From Enterocloster lavalensis (GTDB lineage Bacteria; Bacillota; Clostridia; Lachnospirales; Lachnospiraceae), in the NCBI RefSeq assembly GCF_902364025.1, contig NZ_CABJCG010000003.1:310001-374000 (forward strand): a stretch of DNA of 64,000 nt, written 5' to 3'. The position numbers and the translations under genes were made by a program. The number at the start of each line of letters is the position of its first letter. Position 1 is the first letter of the stretch. The notes below the pieces were generated by a model. It saw only the letters and a list, made by a program, of their open reading frames with translations, was not told the DNA's origin and searched no databases. This document shows, in pieces, positions 15,454 to 25,600 of this stretch.

Positions 15454-16683
15454 ATGAGAACTCGCAGGACTCGAAAACACAGAAAGAAAAATGGAAAACG
15501 GGCCGCTGTCCTGGCGGCAATCGCCCTGTCCCTTGGCGCGCTAACGGTCTGGGCAACCCGGCGGCAGCCGCAGGCGGACACAGCCTCCCTTTCCACGGAA
15601 ACGATCAACAGCTTCGCCTACCGGACAGCCTGCGGCCTTCTACGCAGCCGGGGCGAAAATCTGATCTACTCTCCGGTCAGCTTTTACCACGCGCTCTCCC
15701 TGACCGCCTCCGGCGCGTCGGGGCAAACCGCCGGGGAGCTGGACGCCTATCTGGGCGTGCAGGACGGCGAGAAACCGTCGGAGCAGGCCGCCAGCCTGTA
15801 CCGGACGCTCCATTCCGAAGGTGAGCATTCCAGACTGACGATCTGCACCTCGCTCTGGCACGATCAGAGCGTTCGCCTGAAACGCGGCTTCAAAAAGGAG
15901 GCCACCAAACAATACGGGGCCTCCGTGTATTCCGCGGATTTTGGCAGTGACGCAGCAGCGGATAAAATGAACGAATGGGTACAACAGCAGACGGGCGGAA
16001 CCATAAGGCCGGAAATCCGCGTCCAGGAGGATGATCTGCTTCGTATCCTGAATACGCTGTATTTCCGGGATGAGTGGCGGGACCGACTCTACCTGTCCGA
16101 AACGCCGGAACCCTTCTACCTGACCGGCGGCGAAACCGCAGATGCCCTGTTTCTGAACAAAACGTACGGCAGCTGGGGCTTTTACAAAGGCGCGGGGTTC
16201 ACCCGCGCCAGCCTGGTCCTGAAGGAGCGCGGACAGATGTACTTCGTCCTCCCGGACGAGGGCGTTCCGGTAGACTCCTTTTTTGAGTCGGCGGAGCGTT
16301 TGCAGGAAGTGATGGAGGGCGGAACGTCCATGTCGGGGGAAGTGGTTTTCAAAATTCCACAATTTACCCTATCCAGCAGTCTGGATTTAAAGGAATCCAT
16401 GGTAAACGACGGCATAACCGATCCGTTTGTGCAGGGAGATTTTTCTAACATGACAAAAGACGGGGAAGTCAGGATTTCCGCGATCACACAGGACAGTTAT
16501 ATTTCCGTCAACCGGGATGGCGTGGAGGCCTCTTCTTTTACCGATCTGACGCTGGAATCCGCGGCCGCCATCGAGGAGAAGGCGGATCGGGCCGATATGA
16601 TCCTGAACCGGCCGTTTTTATTCGGCATCAAGAACCGCGGCGTGTGGCTGTTGATCGGCGTGTGCGATCACCCGGCTGCCTGA
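15454..16683 (+). CDS. Serpin, N-terminally membrane-anchored or secreted
   Basis: 409 residues. A basic N-terminus and hydrophobic helix (about 17-34) without an obvious lipobox point to export and anchoring. Then a full serpin fold: ENLIYSPVSFYHALSLTASG, the LNTLYFRDEW strand, and the signature NRPFLFGI near the C-terminus. The hinge reads RDGVEASSF, with small residues at P12-P10 as in inhibitory serpins; the loop after the presumed P1 is longer than usual, so target specificity cannot be read. ATG at 15454 follows AGGAGG. Probable protection against host or bacterial serine proteases. Confidence 0.9.
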   Translation: MRTRRTRKHRKKNGKRAAVLAAIALSLGALTVWATRRQPQADTASLSTETINSFAYRTACGLLRSRGENLIYSPVSFYHALSLTASGASGQTAGELDAYLGVQDGEKPSEQAASLYRTLHSEGEHSRLTICTSLWHDQSVRLKRGFKKEATKQYGASVYSADFGSDAAADKMNEWVQQQTGGTIRPEIRVQEDDLLRILNTLYFRDEWRDRLYLSETPEPFYLTGGETADALFLNKTYGSWGFYKGAGFTRASLVLKERGQMYFVLPDEGVPVDSFFESAERLQEVMEGGTSMSGEVVFKIPQFTLSSSLDLKESMVNDGITDPFVQGDFSNMTKDGEVRISAITQDSYISVNRDGVEASSFTDLTLESAAAIEEKADRADMILNRPFLFGIKNRGVWLLIGVCDHPAA

Positions 16684-16783
16684 CCGGCAATATGATCTGA
16701 CTGCCAAAGCGGTCCTGCCGGCACTGCAGCCTGACAGCCAGCGCGGCCTAACCGGCAATGCAGCTGCGCCAAGACATACGGCA

Positions 16784-16963
16784 CTATTCTCCTCTCCGGT
16801 TCTCCCGGAAGCGGAGAACCGATGAGATCAGCAGAAGCACCGCGGCCAGCAGCGCCAGGGCATTGCCGTCGTTGTACCAATAGCCGCAATATGCGGCAAG
16901 ATTGGCCCCAATCAATAACATTGATAAAATGATGCACACAAGGTTAAACCAATTCCGTTTCAT
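16784..16963 (-). CDS. Small two-helix membrane protein
   Basis: 59 residues, MKRNWFNLVCIILSMLLIG start, two membrane helices and an RFRENRRGE cytoplasmic tail. ATG at 16963 has AAGGAG 8 nt upstream. No family recognised. Convergent with the serpin gene. Confidence 0.65.
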   Translation of the reverse strand: MKRNWFNLVCIILSMLLIGANLAAYCGYWYNDGNALALLAAVLLLISSVLRFRENRRGE

Positions 16964-17000
16964 CGGCTGCGCTCCTTTCCCAGCGGTTGATGTGAATCTT

Positions 17001-17030
17001 TGCCCCATGCCGCCCGGCCTGGGGCATTTT
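17001..17030 (+). terminator. Intrinsic terminator, plus strand
   Basis: TGCCCCA and TGGGGCA form a 7-bp stem followed by TTTTC. It could end serpin transcripts that read through the oppositely oriented small gene, insulating the next promoter. Confidence 0.55.
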
Positions 17031-17031
17031 C

Positions 17032-17060
17032 TTGCGTTATGCCTGTCGTTCCTGTATAAT
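17032..17060 (+). promoter_or_regulatory. Promoter of the CPBP protease gene
   Basis: TTGCGT and a perfect TATAAT with a 17-bp spacer, about 48 bp before the ATG at 17108. Confidence 0.65.
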
Positions 17061-17107
17061 GGTGTCAATTCGGACCGCTTCGGCGGTCAAGTTATGAGGT
17101 GAGCCTG

Positions 17108-17863
17108 ATGATTCTTCTGAAAATTTTTCTGAGCCTGGTGATTTACTGGGCAATGTTTAACGTGATCGCCCCTTTTGCCCCCGCGTCCTTCGGCCCGCTG
17201 CTGTTAACCGGGCTGGCCGCGCTGCTCTCGCTGCCCCTCCTGTATGTGTTTTACCGCAGGGAACGGGGCCGCCATGGGCAGGAGGCAAGGCCGGAATACC
17301 GGAGGCTGGGCCCCAGTCTGGCCCTGATTCTGCTGTTTGGCGCGGCGGCTTCCGTCGCGGTGAACAACCTGTTGAATCTCTCCGGCCTCCCCTATCTGTT
17401 CCCCGGCTATGCCGAAAACATGGCCCCGGCCCTCTACGCGCCGCCCCTTCTCACCCAGCTGATCTGCACCTGCCTGCTGATTCCGGCGGTGGAGGAGCTG
17501 ATTTTCCGCGGCCAGGCCTTCTGCCTGTTCCGGGACCGGTTCGGCTGGCGGATGGCGGCATTTCTCTCCGCCCTGCTGTTCGGACTGTACCATGGCTCGG
17601 TAGTCCAGGGCGTTTATGCCTTTTTCCTGGGCCTTGGGGCGGCGTGGCTGCTGCAGCGCTTCGGCACCCTGCTTGCGCCCTGGCTGTTTCACATGGCCGC
17701 TAACCTGATCTCCGTGCTGCTGGAGCATTTCAGCGGTCAGCTGGCCTTCCTGAACCTGCTGCCGGTATTTCTGGCCGAGACCGGAATCGCCCTGGGCCTG
17801 GCCGCAGTGTGCTTTTTGGGCATCCGCGGCAGGAGCGCCGGAAATGAACGGCCAAGAAGATGA
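17108..17863 (+). CDS. CPBP family intramembrane metalloprotease
   Basis: 251 residues with about eight hydrophobic segments. All CPBP (CaaX/Rce1-like) motifs are present: EELIFRG with Glu129, Glu130 and Arg134, FGLYHG with His162, and HMAAN with His195 and Asn199. Cleaves prenylated or other membrane peptides; in Firmicutes often bacteriocin immunity or envelope stress. ATG at 17108 chosen for GAGGTGA directly upstream; a GTG at 17099 lacks this. Confidence 0.9.
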   Translation: MILLKIFLSLVIYWAMFNVIAPFAPASFGPLLLTGLAALLSLPLLYVFYRRERGRHGQEARPEYRRLGPSLALILLFGAAASVAVNNLLNLSGLPYLFPGYAENMAPALYAPPLLTQLICTCLLIPAVEELIFRGQAFCLFRDRFGWRMAAFLSALLFGLYHGSVVQGVYAFFLGLGAAWLLQRFGTLLAPWLFHMAANLISVLLEHFSGQLAFLNLLPVFLAETGIALGLAAVCFLGIRGRSAGNERPRR

Positions 17864-18010
17864 GCCGTCTGAACGGTTACAATTTTCACAGGGCGGGCGC
17901 CGGTATGGCTCCCGCCCTGCTTCTGCTTAATCCCCAACAAGACGGCCGGTGGAACCGGACTTTACGCGTCAAAGGCGGAGACGCGGTCTTTTCCATTGCC
18001 GCAGCTCTCC

Positions 18011-18295
18011 TCAATCAATTTGATCCTTTCTTCGTACCGGCTCAACTTCATCTCCTGTTCCGGCACTCTGCGCCACGCCCGTTTCAATCTCCTGAATTCT
18101 TTTTTCCAGCTCCTCTATCTTCTCAGCCTGGGCGAGAAACCCATACAGAATAAGAGAAATGATAAAGGCGCAGGCCGCTCCGGCCGTGTAATACCTCCGG
18201 CTGAAGTCAAACACCGCGTATCCGCCGAAAAACAGAAAGCACTCCACAACCACCAGCGTCATCAGCAGAATCTGAACAAATTTTTTCACCTTCAC
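18011..18295 (-). CDS. Small membrane protein with coiled-coil tail
   Basis: 94 residues: two membrane helices (about 5-27 and 37-53), then a heptad-like helix AEKIEELEKRIQEIE and an acidic/basic tail. ATG overlaps the TGA of the GNAT gene (ATGA), so it is the second gene of that operon. Function unknown. Confidence 0.7.
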   Translation of the reverse strand: MKVKKFVQILLMTLVVVECFLFFGGYAVFDFSRRYYTAGAACAFIISLILYGFLAQAEKIEELEKRIQEIETGVAQSAGTGDEVEPVRRKDQID

Positions 18296-18840
18296 CCCTC
18301 CCCGCGCGTTCCGGCATTATGCGGCATATGGGTTGCCCGGACGTCAGTTCCGCCGCGTTGGACATCGGTCCCAAACGCAGCGGGGTCCAGCTGTTTCTGC
18401 ATAATTTCATAGACCAGAACCGCCTGATTTTCCACTTCCCGTGTTTCATGCTTTACAGTCCTGTATCCCCGCCGCTCATACAGGCAGCTTGCAGGGAGGG
18501 AGGCGTCCAGATTAACCGTATCGTAGTCCCGTCCAATCTCATGTTCCAGAATCTCAATAATATGGCTGCCGTATCCTTTCCCCTGGAATTCCGGGTTGAT
18601 ATAAACCCGGGTGATGTGATTGCCGTCGCGGCTGCCGGTGCCGATCAGTTGATTTCCCTCTTTTAAAATGCCCACGTCGCCGCGTCCGATATCCGCCAGA
18701 ATATGTTCCAGGTTATGGTGGCGGCAGAAGAAATCCACCACCTCCCTGGGATAATATCTCGGGTAAACGGCCTTGATCGTGGCCTGCACCAGACCGTAAA
18801 TTTCCCCGGCATTTTCCGCCTTAGCCTTTCTGTATTCCAA
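18292..18840 (-). CDS. GNAT family N-acetyltransferase
   Basis: About 182 residues. Acetyl-CoA binding motif A is ITRVYINPEFQGKGYGSHI, followed by the SLPASCLYERRGY motif B. No ATG is available; GGAGGTG at 18846-18852 supports TTG at 18840 (or 18843). The tail beyond residue 155 is variable and low in structure. Substrate unknown. Leads a two-gene operon with the small membrane protein. Confidence 0.85.
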   Translation of the reverse strand: MEYRKAKAENAGEIYGLVQATIKAVYPRYYPREVVDFFCRHHNLEHILADIGRGDVGILKEGNQLIGTGSRDGNHITRVYINPEFQGKGYGSHIIEILEHEIGRDYDTVNLDASLPASCLYERRGYRTVKHETREVENQAVLVYEIMQKQLDPAAFGTDVQRGGTDVRATHMPHNAGTRGEG

Positions 18841-19002
18841 CAAAACCACCTCCAATTTCTGCTGTCCGGCTGCGCCCGGGCCCCCAAACTCCCGGAATTG
18901 AAAACAATGCCCCTCAGGCTGCGCCGGCGGCCAATTACATTCTAATTAAATTGTAACATATGGGTACCGGCCCCACAACCGTTTCTTCTCCCCGACCCGG
19001 CA

Positions 19003-19050
19003 TAAAGCCCCGGCCTCAGCGTCCGGTATCGGACCGCTGAGGCCGGGGCC
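19003..19050 (-). terminator. Strong intrinsic terminator of the M20 gene
   Basis: A nearly perfect stem of about 19 bp centred at 19028 (arms start GCCCCGGCCTCAGCG and its complement) followed on the minus strand by TTTAT, 10 bp after the stop codon at 19060. Confidence 0.8.
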
Positions 19051-19059
19051 TTATATGTC

Positions 19060-20241
19060 TCAATGATTTTCCCGTCCCATCTGCTCCTTCGTCTCCTTAA
19101 AATCCCCCTTCACCTGCTCCAGAAGTCCGGCGTCGCAGATCATGTCCAGGCAGGACGCCGCCAGGATCTTAGCGCCCAGGAGCACGCTGCGGTGGGCCGT
19201 CCGGCTCTTGCCCGCTTCCAGATATTCCCTGGAATGGGAGCTGGTGCCCTCGGGCACGAAGGCCATGCGGATGCAGGAGCCGGGCACGTCGTACATCACG
19301 TTGCCAAAGTCCGTGGAGCCGGTTTTCTCCCTGGGCGGCCGGATCGTGGGGGCTTCCACCAGCGCGGCATTTTCCATGAGAATTCGGTTTAGGGTGAGAT
19401 CGGGAATCTTGGCCATAAAAAATGGATCCTCGGCGATCTCGTACTGCGTTTCCGTCATCATGGCCGCACCGGCGATAATCTTTTTCACCCGCTCCATCAC
19501 GCCGTAGAGGTAATCGGTATTGTAGCTCCGCATACAGAATTCCGCCTTCGCCGCGGCCGGAACCACGTTGCTGGGACCGCCCGCGTCCTTGATGGTATAG
19601 TGCAGACGGGTGTCCTCCTTCACATGCTCCCGCAGACACTCAATGCCGTGAGCCGCCAGCATCACCGCATCCAGGGCGCTCCGGCCCGACTCCGGGCTCA
19701 TGGCCGCATGGGCGCTGATCCCATGGAAAGTCACCTGGTAGGTGGCCATGGCCATACATTTCACATCCGTGGTCGTGGTGGGACTCGGGTGCATCATCAG
19801 GGCCACGTCGATGTCCTGGAAGCAGCCGCGCTCCTTCATCTGGATCTTTCCGCCCACCGTCTCCTCCGCCGGGGTGCCGTAGATCACCAGCTTGTACGGC
19901 TGGTCCTTCACCGTCTCTTTGACCGCCAGGGCCGCGCCCACTGCGCAGGGCCCCTGGGTGTGATGGCCGCAGGCGTGCCCGATGCCCTCCAGGGCGTCGT
20001 ACTCGCAGAGCAGGCCCATGGAAGGGCCGCCCACGCCGTTTTCGTAGACTGCACGGAACGCGGTGGGAATCCCGGCGATTCCCCGCTCCACCGCAAATCC
20101 CTCCCGTTCCAGCAGGTCGCACAACAGGCCGCTGGCGCGATATTCCTCATATCCCACCTCCGGGTGATCAAAAATGTCGTCGGACAGGGCGGTCAACTCC
20201 CCGCCAAGCCGGTCGATTACCTCAAACAGCGCTTCTTTCAT
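19060..20241 (-). CDS. M20 family amidohydrolase, p-aminobenzoyl-glutamate hydrolase (AbgB)-like
   Basis: 393 residues. Metal motif GHACGHHTQGP at about 88-98, TPAEET general-base segment, and the lid-domain HGISAHAA. The HACGHH version and the TTDVKCMAMA segment are typical of AbgA/AbgB-like amidohydrolases that cleave N-acyl-glutamates or dipeptides. Single gene with a strong promoter (20322-20350) and terminator, divergent from a LysR gene that probably controls it. Confidence 0.88.
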   Translation of the reverse strand: MKEALFEVIDRLGGELTALSDDIFDHPEVGYEEYRASGLLCDLLEREGFAVERGIAGIPTAFRAVYENGVGGPSMGLLCEYDALEGIGHACGHHTQGPCAVGAALAVKETVKDQPYKLVIYGTPAEETVGGKIQMKERGCFQDIDVALMMHPSPTTTTDVKCMAMATYQVTFHGISAHAAMSPESGRSALDAVMLAAHGIECLREHVKEDTRLHYTIKDAGGPSNVVPAAAKAEFCMRSYNTDYLYGVMERVKKIIAGAAMMTETQYEIAEDPFFMAKIPDLTLNRILMENAALVEAPTIRPPREKTGSTDFGNVMYDVPGSCIRMAFVPEGTSSHSREYLEAGKSRTAHRSVLLGAKILAASCLDMICDAGLLEQVKGDFKETKEQMGRENH

Positions 20242-20321
20242 ACCTCTCTCCTTTTCCTCTGGATCAAAATGGACCCGGCGCGGCAGTTATGCAGGCCCGG
20301 CCCTTCATTCTACTTGATTAA

Positions 20322-20350
20322 ACTATATTGCGGCGGTATAATTATGTCAA
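20322..20350 (-). promoter_or_regulatory. Promoter of the AbgB-like gene
   Basis: Minus-strand TTGACA, 17-bp spacer, TATAGT, about 80 bp upstream of the ATG at 20241. Confidence 0.7.
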
Positions 20351-20450
20351 ATTAAATATATTTACATAAATATTAGCTTTTAACTAATTTATTGTCCGTC
20401 TTGAACGCGCAGGGGCTGCGGGAAGGAGTGCGGAATCGGAGGTTATCTAC

Positions 20451-21377
20451 ATGGAATTGAGGGAACAGGCCTATGTCACGGCCATCGCGCGGCACGGCAG
20501 CCTGAAACAGGCCGCAGCTGAGCTTCACATATCGCCGCCCACCCTGAGCATTTTCCTCAGCAACCTGGAAAAGGAGCTGGGGTTGCAGCTGTTTGACCGG
20601 CTGGGGAAGCGGTTTGTCCCCACGGAGGCGGGCCGGATTTACCTGGAAAATGCCAGGGAAATGCTAAGGTATCAGGAGCGCTGCCGGGCGCAGCTGGGGG
20701 ACTTGCGCCAAGGCTCCACCGGCTCCGTGAGATTCGGAATCCATCCCCGTCGGACCCTGTATCTTCTGGCCCCGGCCCTGAAAGCTTACGCGCCCTTTCA
20801 CCCTGGAATTCAGGTGACCACCTGCGAGCAGTCCTCGGACGAGATGTTCCGGCTGCTGGCGTGCGGGGAGCTGGATTTCATCGTCAACAACCAGCGCGAT
20901 TCTGATCCGGCCCTGCTCTATCAGCCGTTTTACAGCGACCGCCTGGTGATGGTAATCCGGGCGGATCATCCGCTGGCGGCGGACATACCGGCGCCTGAGG
21001 ACGGCGGCACGGCCTGGGTTGATTTGAAACGGTTTGAGCGGGAGCCGTTCATTTTACAAAAGTCCCACCAGTCCTCCAGGATCTATACGGACCGGGCTAT
21101 GGACTACGCGGGCATTTCCCCGCAAAGCCGCTATGTGCTGGAAAATCTGGAATCCGCGGCCCAGCTGGCGGCGGAGGGCTTGGGGATCGCGTTCAATTTC
21201 GAGAGCTATATCCGGCATTTCCACTACCACAAGCCGGTGCGCTGGTTCTATGTGGGGGACAGGGAAACGGTCATAAATTACTCGATCATTTACCGCAGGG
21301 ACAAATATATGCCAACATACGTGAAGGACTTTATTGCAGCCCTTCAGGAGGCTCTGGAACTTGATGCCGGGCGGTAA
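20451..21377 (+). CDS. LysR-type transcriptional regulator
   Basis: 308 residues; HTH at about 1-60 (GSLKQAAAELHISPPTLSIFLSNLEKELG) and a LysR substrate domain. Divergent from the AbgB-like hydrolase gene, the likely target. The recognition helix has PPTLSIFLS instead of the commoner QPALSRQI. Confidence 0.92.
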   Translation: MELREQAYVTAIARHGSLKQAAAELHISPPTLSIFLSNLEKELGLQLFDRLGKRFVPTEAGRIYLENAREMLRYQERCRAQLGDLRQGSTGSVRFGIHPRRTLYLLAPALKAYAPFHPGIQVTTCEQSSDEMFRLLACGELDFIVNNQRDSDPALLYQPFYSDRLVMVIRADHPLAADIPAPEDGGTAWVDLKRFEREPFILQKSHQSSRIYTDRAMDYAGISPQSRYVLENLESAAQLAAEGLGIAFNFESYIRHFHYHKPVRWFYVGDRETVINYSIIYRRDKYMPTYVKDFIAALQEALELDAGR

Positions 21378-21443
21378 ATCCGTTTTTAACTGCTCTCTGC
21401 AAAGCTGCCTCCGCAGACTCTGCCAGCAGACCATTGTATTCAA

Positions 21444-21492
21444 TAAAAAAACATCCCTGTTGGAATCACCGTTCCAACAGAGATGTTTTTTT
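21444..21492. terminator. Bidirectional intrinsic terminator
   Basis: CTGTTGGAA pairs with TTCCAACAG around a 6-nt loop, with A-tract before and T-tract after, between the convergent LysR gene and wall-repeat protein gene. Confidence 0.85.
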
Positions 21493-21535
21493 ATTACGTT
21501 TGTACTGCCAGCAGCGGCACCGTTCGATCCGGGGC

Positions 21536-22384
21536 TCACCGGACCGGGGCCATACTGTTCAGTACGCCGTTGATCTCATCGGCAAAGCCGGTGGTGTAGA
21601 CAAGCTGCACCAGCATAAACACATCGCCGATCTTGCGCACGTAGGTGGTCTGGCAGATGGAGCCGTTCAACATGCTGGATTGAATCCGGTAATAGCTGCT
21701 TCCGCCTAGCTGCACCTGGTCCACGCCCTCGATCTGATTTCCGCTCTGGCCGTACAGAAGGGTCAATAACCGCGCCATCTCCGATTCGCTGAGGAGCTCC
21801 CGGCCATTTCCGGTCTGATAGAAAATCACCATGGAGGAATAGCCCGGCAGCTCCACAAACAGCTCCGTGGCGCATTTGTCATCCATCTCCGCAGCGCCTT
21901 CCACACCGAAGGTCTCCTCGCGATAATTCCTTAGGTCCTTGCCGCTGAGAATCCGCGTGCCCTCCGGCACGGTCAGCTTGTAGTTGGCCCAGGTATTGAC
22001 AAAGGTGTTGCCCTGCCACTCTCCCGGATACACGCCCTGGGCCGGATTCCCCATACTGGCGCCGGTATCGTCGAACATGTAGGCCGCGCCGTCGATGTTT
22101 TTTGTGGTGCTGACGTACATGCGGCCGTCCTCACCCAGATAGTACCATTGGCCCTTGTCCTCCAGCCATCCCGTGTCCATGTACCCATTGCTGTTAAAGT
22201 GGTACCAAAAACCGTCCTCCTCCAGCCAGGTGTCCGAGCAGAACGTATCGTCGTCCTTCAGATACCACCAGCCGTTTTCATTGTGTTTCCAGTTCTCCTG
22301 ACCCGCGAAGGCCTGAAACGGCAGCACCAGAGCCATGGAAACAGCCAGGGCCGCGCCTGTGATCCATCTGCGCATGTTTTTCAT
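21536..22384 (-). CDS. Secreted protein with choline-binding-type wall repeats
   Basis: 282 residues. Signal peptide to about residue 27 (ending FQAFAG), then three to four aromatic wall-binding repeats such as GWWYLKDDDT, GFWYHFNSNGYMDTGW and GQWYYLGEDGRMYV (about 32-92), and a C-terminal 170-residue domain of unknown fold. The repeats should hold it non-covalently to teichoic acids or cell-wall glycan. Has its own promoter (22529-22558) but lies downstream of the large c-di-GMP-controlled surface protein and may also be read from it. Confidence 0.85.
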   Translation of the reverse strand: MKNMRRWITGAALAVSMALVLPFQAFAGQENWKHNENGWWYLKDDDTFCSDTWLEEDGFWYHFNSNGYMDTGWLEDKGQWYYLGEDGRMYVSTTKNIDGAAYMFDDTGASMGNPAQGVYPGEWQGNTFVNTWANYKLTVPEGTRILSGKDLRNYREETFGVEGAAEMDDKCATELFVELPGYSSMVIFYQTGNGRELLSESEMARLLTLLYGQSGNQIEGVDQVQLGGSSYYRIQSSMLNGSICQTTYVRKIGDVFMLVQLVYTTGFADEINGVLNSMAPVR

Positions 22385-22528
22385 TCAAATTCTCCTTATT
22401 CAGCCGCTGCCATGCGTCTCTTGATCCGAAGCCGGGAAACCGTTGTGAGGCGGGCAGCCTGACGGCTGATAAAAGGCGCATTTGCGACTGTCGGTGGGCC
22501 GGTTTCCATCCCGCGTGTCATTTTCTCC

Positions 22529-22558
22529 AGTATAGCACATTGCCATATATTGGAACAA
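22529..22558 (-). promoter_or_regulatory. Promoter of the smaller wall-repeat protein
   Basis: Minus-strand TTGTTC, 18-bp spacer, TATACT, about 145 bp upstream of the start at 22384. The remaining intergenic sequence shows nothing else clear. Confidence 0.5.
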
Positions 22559-22627
22559 GGGGAAATAGAAAATCCATCGTCTGCTCCGGGGCTGTTTTCG
22601 GGCTGTTCCCAGGTGCCTCCCGGCGTC

Positions 22628-25600
22628 TTAATCCGTCTCTCCGGTCCAGCTGCCGTCCGGTCCCACGGTGTACCCGCCCGGCGCCTTGCAGTTCACATAG
22701 AGCGCGCCCTGGTTCTTTCCGGGGTCTGTCTCGAAATAGTACCATTTGCCCTCGATCTGCTGCCAGCCCACGTACATGTGGCCGCGGGTTCCGTCGGAGT
22801 TGCGGTGCAGGTAATACCAGCTGCCGTTCCAGAATACCCAGCCGTCCTTCATATAACCGTCTTCGTCAAAGAAGTACCAGGAATATTTGTCTCCGTAGGT
22901 GAGGTACGCCCACTGTTCCCTGGGCCATGTGCCGTTGTTGTATTGATACCACCAGCCCCTGGAGTCCTGAACCCATCTGCCCTGCACGGTTGTGGAATCG
23001 TCGGAGTCATGGGAGCCGCCCGTGGGCTTTGGCTGCGGTCCGGGGTCCGGCTGCGGCCCGGGATCCGGCACATCCGGTTCCTGGTCAGCCAAAAATTCAA
23101 TTTCAAAGGCGCTGAACCCGTTGGCATAGAGGCGGAGGAACTTCCCGCCCGCTCCACGTTCCACAGCGGCCTCGTAGGACTCGTCGCCGCCGGACGCATG
23201 GTGAATCACCAGGGCCCTTGAGGCGGTCACGCTGTCGGGAACACCCACCAGAAATTCGATTCTGCTGCCGGACAGCTGGTCGTTGCCGATGATTTTGGTC
23301 TGGGGCTCCCCGGTGCCGCCCGGGATCACCTTCATGACCGGGGTGACGTCCAGGATCAGCTTCTGGGGCGTTACCGCCACCTCTCCGTCTTTGGCTTCGG
23401 CGTCGACCTTGATATCCAGGATGTCAATCTTTAAGTAAGTGCTGACCTGATCGCCGGGCTTCACTCCCTCCAGGCTTTCGATGGCGGCGTTCAGGCTGGG
23501 CACCGTGCTGTTTGCCGCAGTGTCGGCGATAGCCTGGATCACATCCTCCACCGCGGCGTTTTTCTTGGCCTCCAGCTCCTCCGGGGCAATGGCGCTGCCC
23601 TCAGGGGCCGCCGGCGTCTCCACCTGCTCCGGTTCCGGCTTCTGCTCCACTTTTCCGGGTTCCTCCACAGGGTCGGGGAGCGGCGCGGCGGCGCGGATTT
23701 GCGCAATAAGATCGGCGTAATCCTCATATGTGGTGATTACCGTGGTGGAGCCATTGTCAAAGAGAACGGTAGCATCCGTCCAACGGCTGTCTAAGTCCAG
23801 GGCGTCGACCTGAGAGCGAATGGACTGGTCGAGTGTGAGGTGGGACTCGGAGGGATAAATCGGAAGTTCTACCTTGGTTGTATTACTCTGGTTGACTCCC
23901 TCGGCGCGAATCAGGACGCCCTCCGTAATTCCGCCTGCAAGTGCGATTTCAGCACAATCCATCTGAGGTGTACTCCCATAATCCCGGTCTGTCAGGTACA
24001 AATCCCCACTATAAATAATCGAACAATCCTCCTCCACAGCTGAGGAATACTCAAACTGACAGTTGTCGGCATAAATTTCTGAAGAGCCGGTTTGAGAAAG
24101 GCAATTATCCTCATAATAGCCCCCGCCAAACACTCCGTTTACCTGGCTGTTTTCCAGACGGATCACCGATTTTTCCAGCCTTATCTCCGGCGTGCCTTTG
24201 TCATAAGAACAATACTGGCCTCCAAAAAGCTCGCCACCGCCATAGCCGAATACTCCAATCGAAGAATCCGTGACAGAAATATTGGTGGTCCCGCAAATCA
24301 ATTTCTGATTCGCTACCTTGTTATTTCCAATATTGCCGCCAAACAAAGAAAATGAAAAATCAAAATAGCCTACCTGCAACTCGCTGTTCTCTATATTGAT
24401 ATGGGTTTCACCCACATCTGCAAGAGCGTTATCTGCTCCATCCCACAAAAAGCAGCCCCCACAGCCCATGCAGATCAGCACGGAAGAGTCTCTCACCGTC
24501 AAATAGGTGCTGCCGATCTCCGCTTTTGAATCTTTTCCGTCTAAAACGCTGCCGGCATAGATGCTGCCGATCTCAAGTGTCGTATTATCTTCGATTGTAA
24601 TGTTGCAGGAATCTGTAACCGATACGTCCGCTCCTGCCACAGTGGCCATACTGCCGCCCACAATCACCAGATCCAGACCTCCCGGGTCTCCCAGGAATTC
24701 TCCGCCTGTGATTGTGATATCCGTGCGGTCCAGTTTAATATTTTTACCGCCTCCGTATAGATTTGCAAGCTGCCCGTGCTCCAGAAGAAGCGGAACGCCA
24801 TTGGCAAACAGCGTGGCTCCATTTGAACCTTTTCCTATTTTATATTCTCCCCCCCCCCCTATATTTTTCTGGGTTATGGTAATATGCTTGATCCCCTTAT
24901 CCCGCGGAATAAAAACCTCCGCCTCGTCCTGGGTATCCCCGGTCAGGCAGACCGTCACCTCGCCGCCTGCCCGCGCGATTTCATCCTCGGTCAGGTCTTC
25001 CAGCGCCTGGGCCATGGTCATATCCGCCCCGGCCTCTCTATATCCGTCCACAGCCACAGCCGAGGCCGTAGCCACCAGCAGTGCAAAAGGTGAAAAATGG
25101 GATACCGGGGCCACAACCGCCCCGCCGTCCACAGCTGTTTCCAGCTGCTCCGCTTCCTCCAGCTGTTCATCCAAATGGAACAGATCCGCTTGAACGTTAT
25201 CCGTGTCAGACAAGCGTTCCAGCAGTTCAACGCTGATGATCACCTCGTCCTCAGGCTCGATCAGTTCCTCCCCGCTGTACAGGGAAATGTCAAATGCATA
25301 AAGCTGCTGCCCGGCGTCCTCCGTCTCCTGATCTTCTCTGGCGCGGGACACTGCATCCTCTATTTTTTCCAGATCCCCGGCAGACTTGATCCGCTGAACC
25401 ACCAGCTCCGTATCCTCCGGAAGGATTCCGGCCTCCGCCTCCACGGTGATCCGGACTCCGTCAACCGTCGCAGTCAGCATCATGTCCTCCTGGGACATCT
25501 GCTTTTGCGTCGGGGTTTCCGGCGGAATCAATTCCGGGTTCAACGTGCTCTCCGCAACTGTGGTTTCCGGGGCCTGAGACGCCGGATTGCTCTCCACAGG

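Noticed and set aside
13364..15556. 730-codon minus-strand open frame
   Set aside because: Antisense shadow of the ABC-class ATPase produced by GC-rich third positions; composition is unlike a real protein.
22385..22627. Another riboswitch between the two wall-protein genes
   Set aside because: No GEMM-like GGCAAACC/GCAAAGC signature or other aptamer core could be found there; only a promoter is visible.
24849..24859. Poly-G run as a sequencing error
   Set aside because: Possible for homopolymers, but the reading frame is intact over 1217 codons at exactly this length, so the length given is probably right in the sequenced clone.
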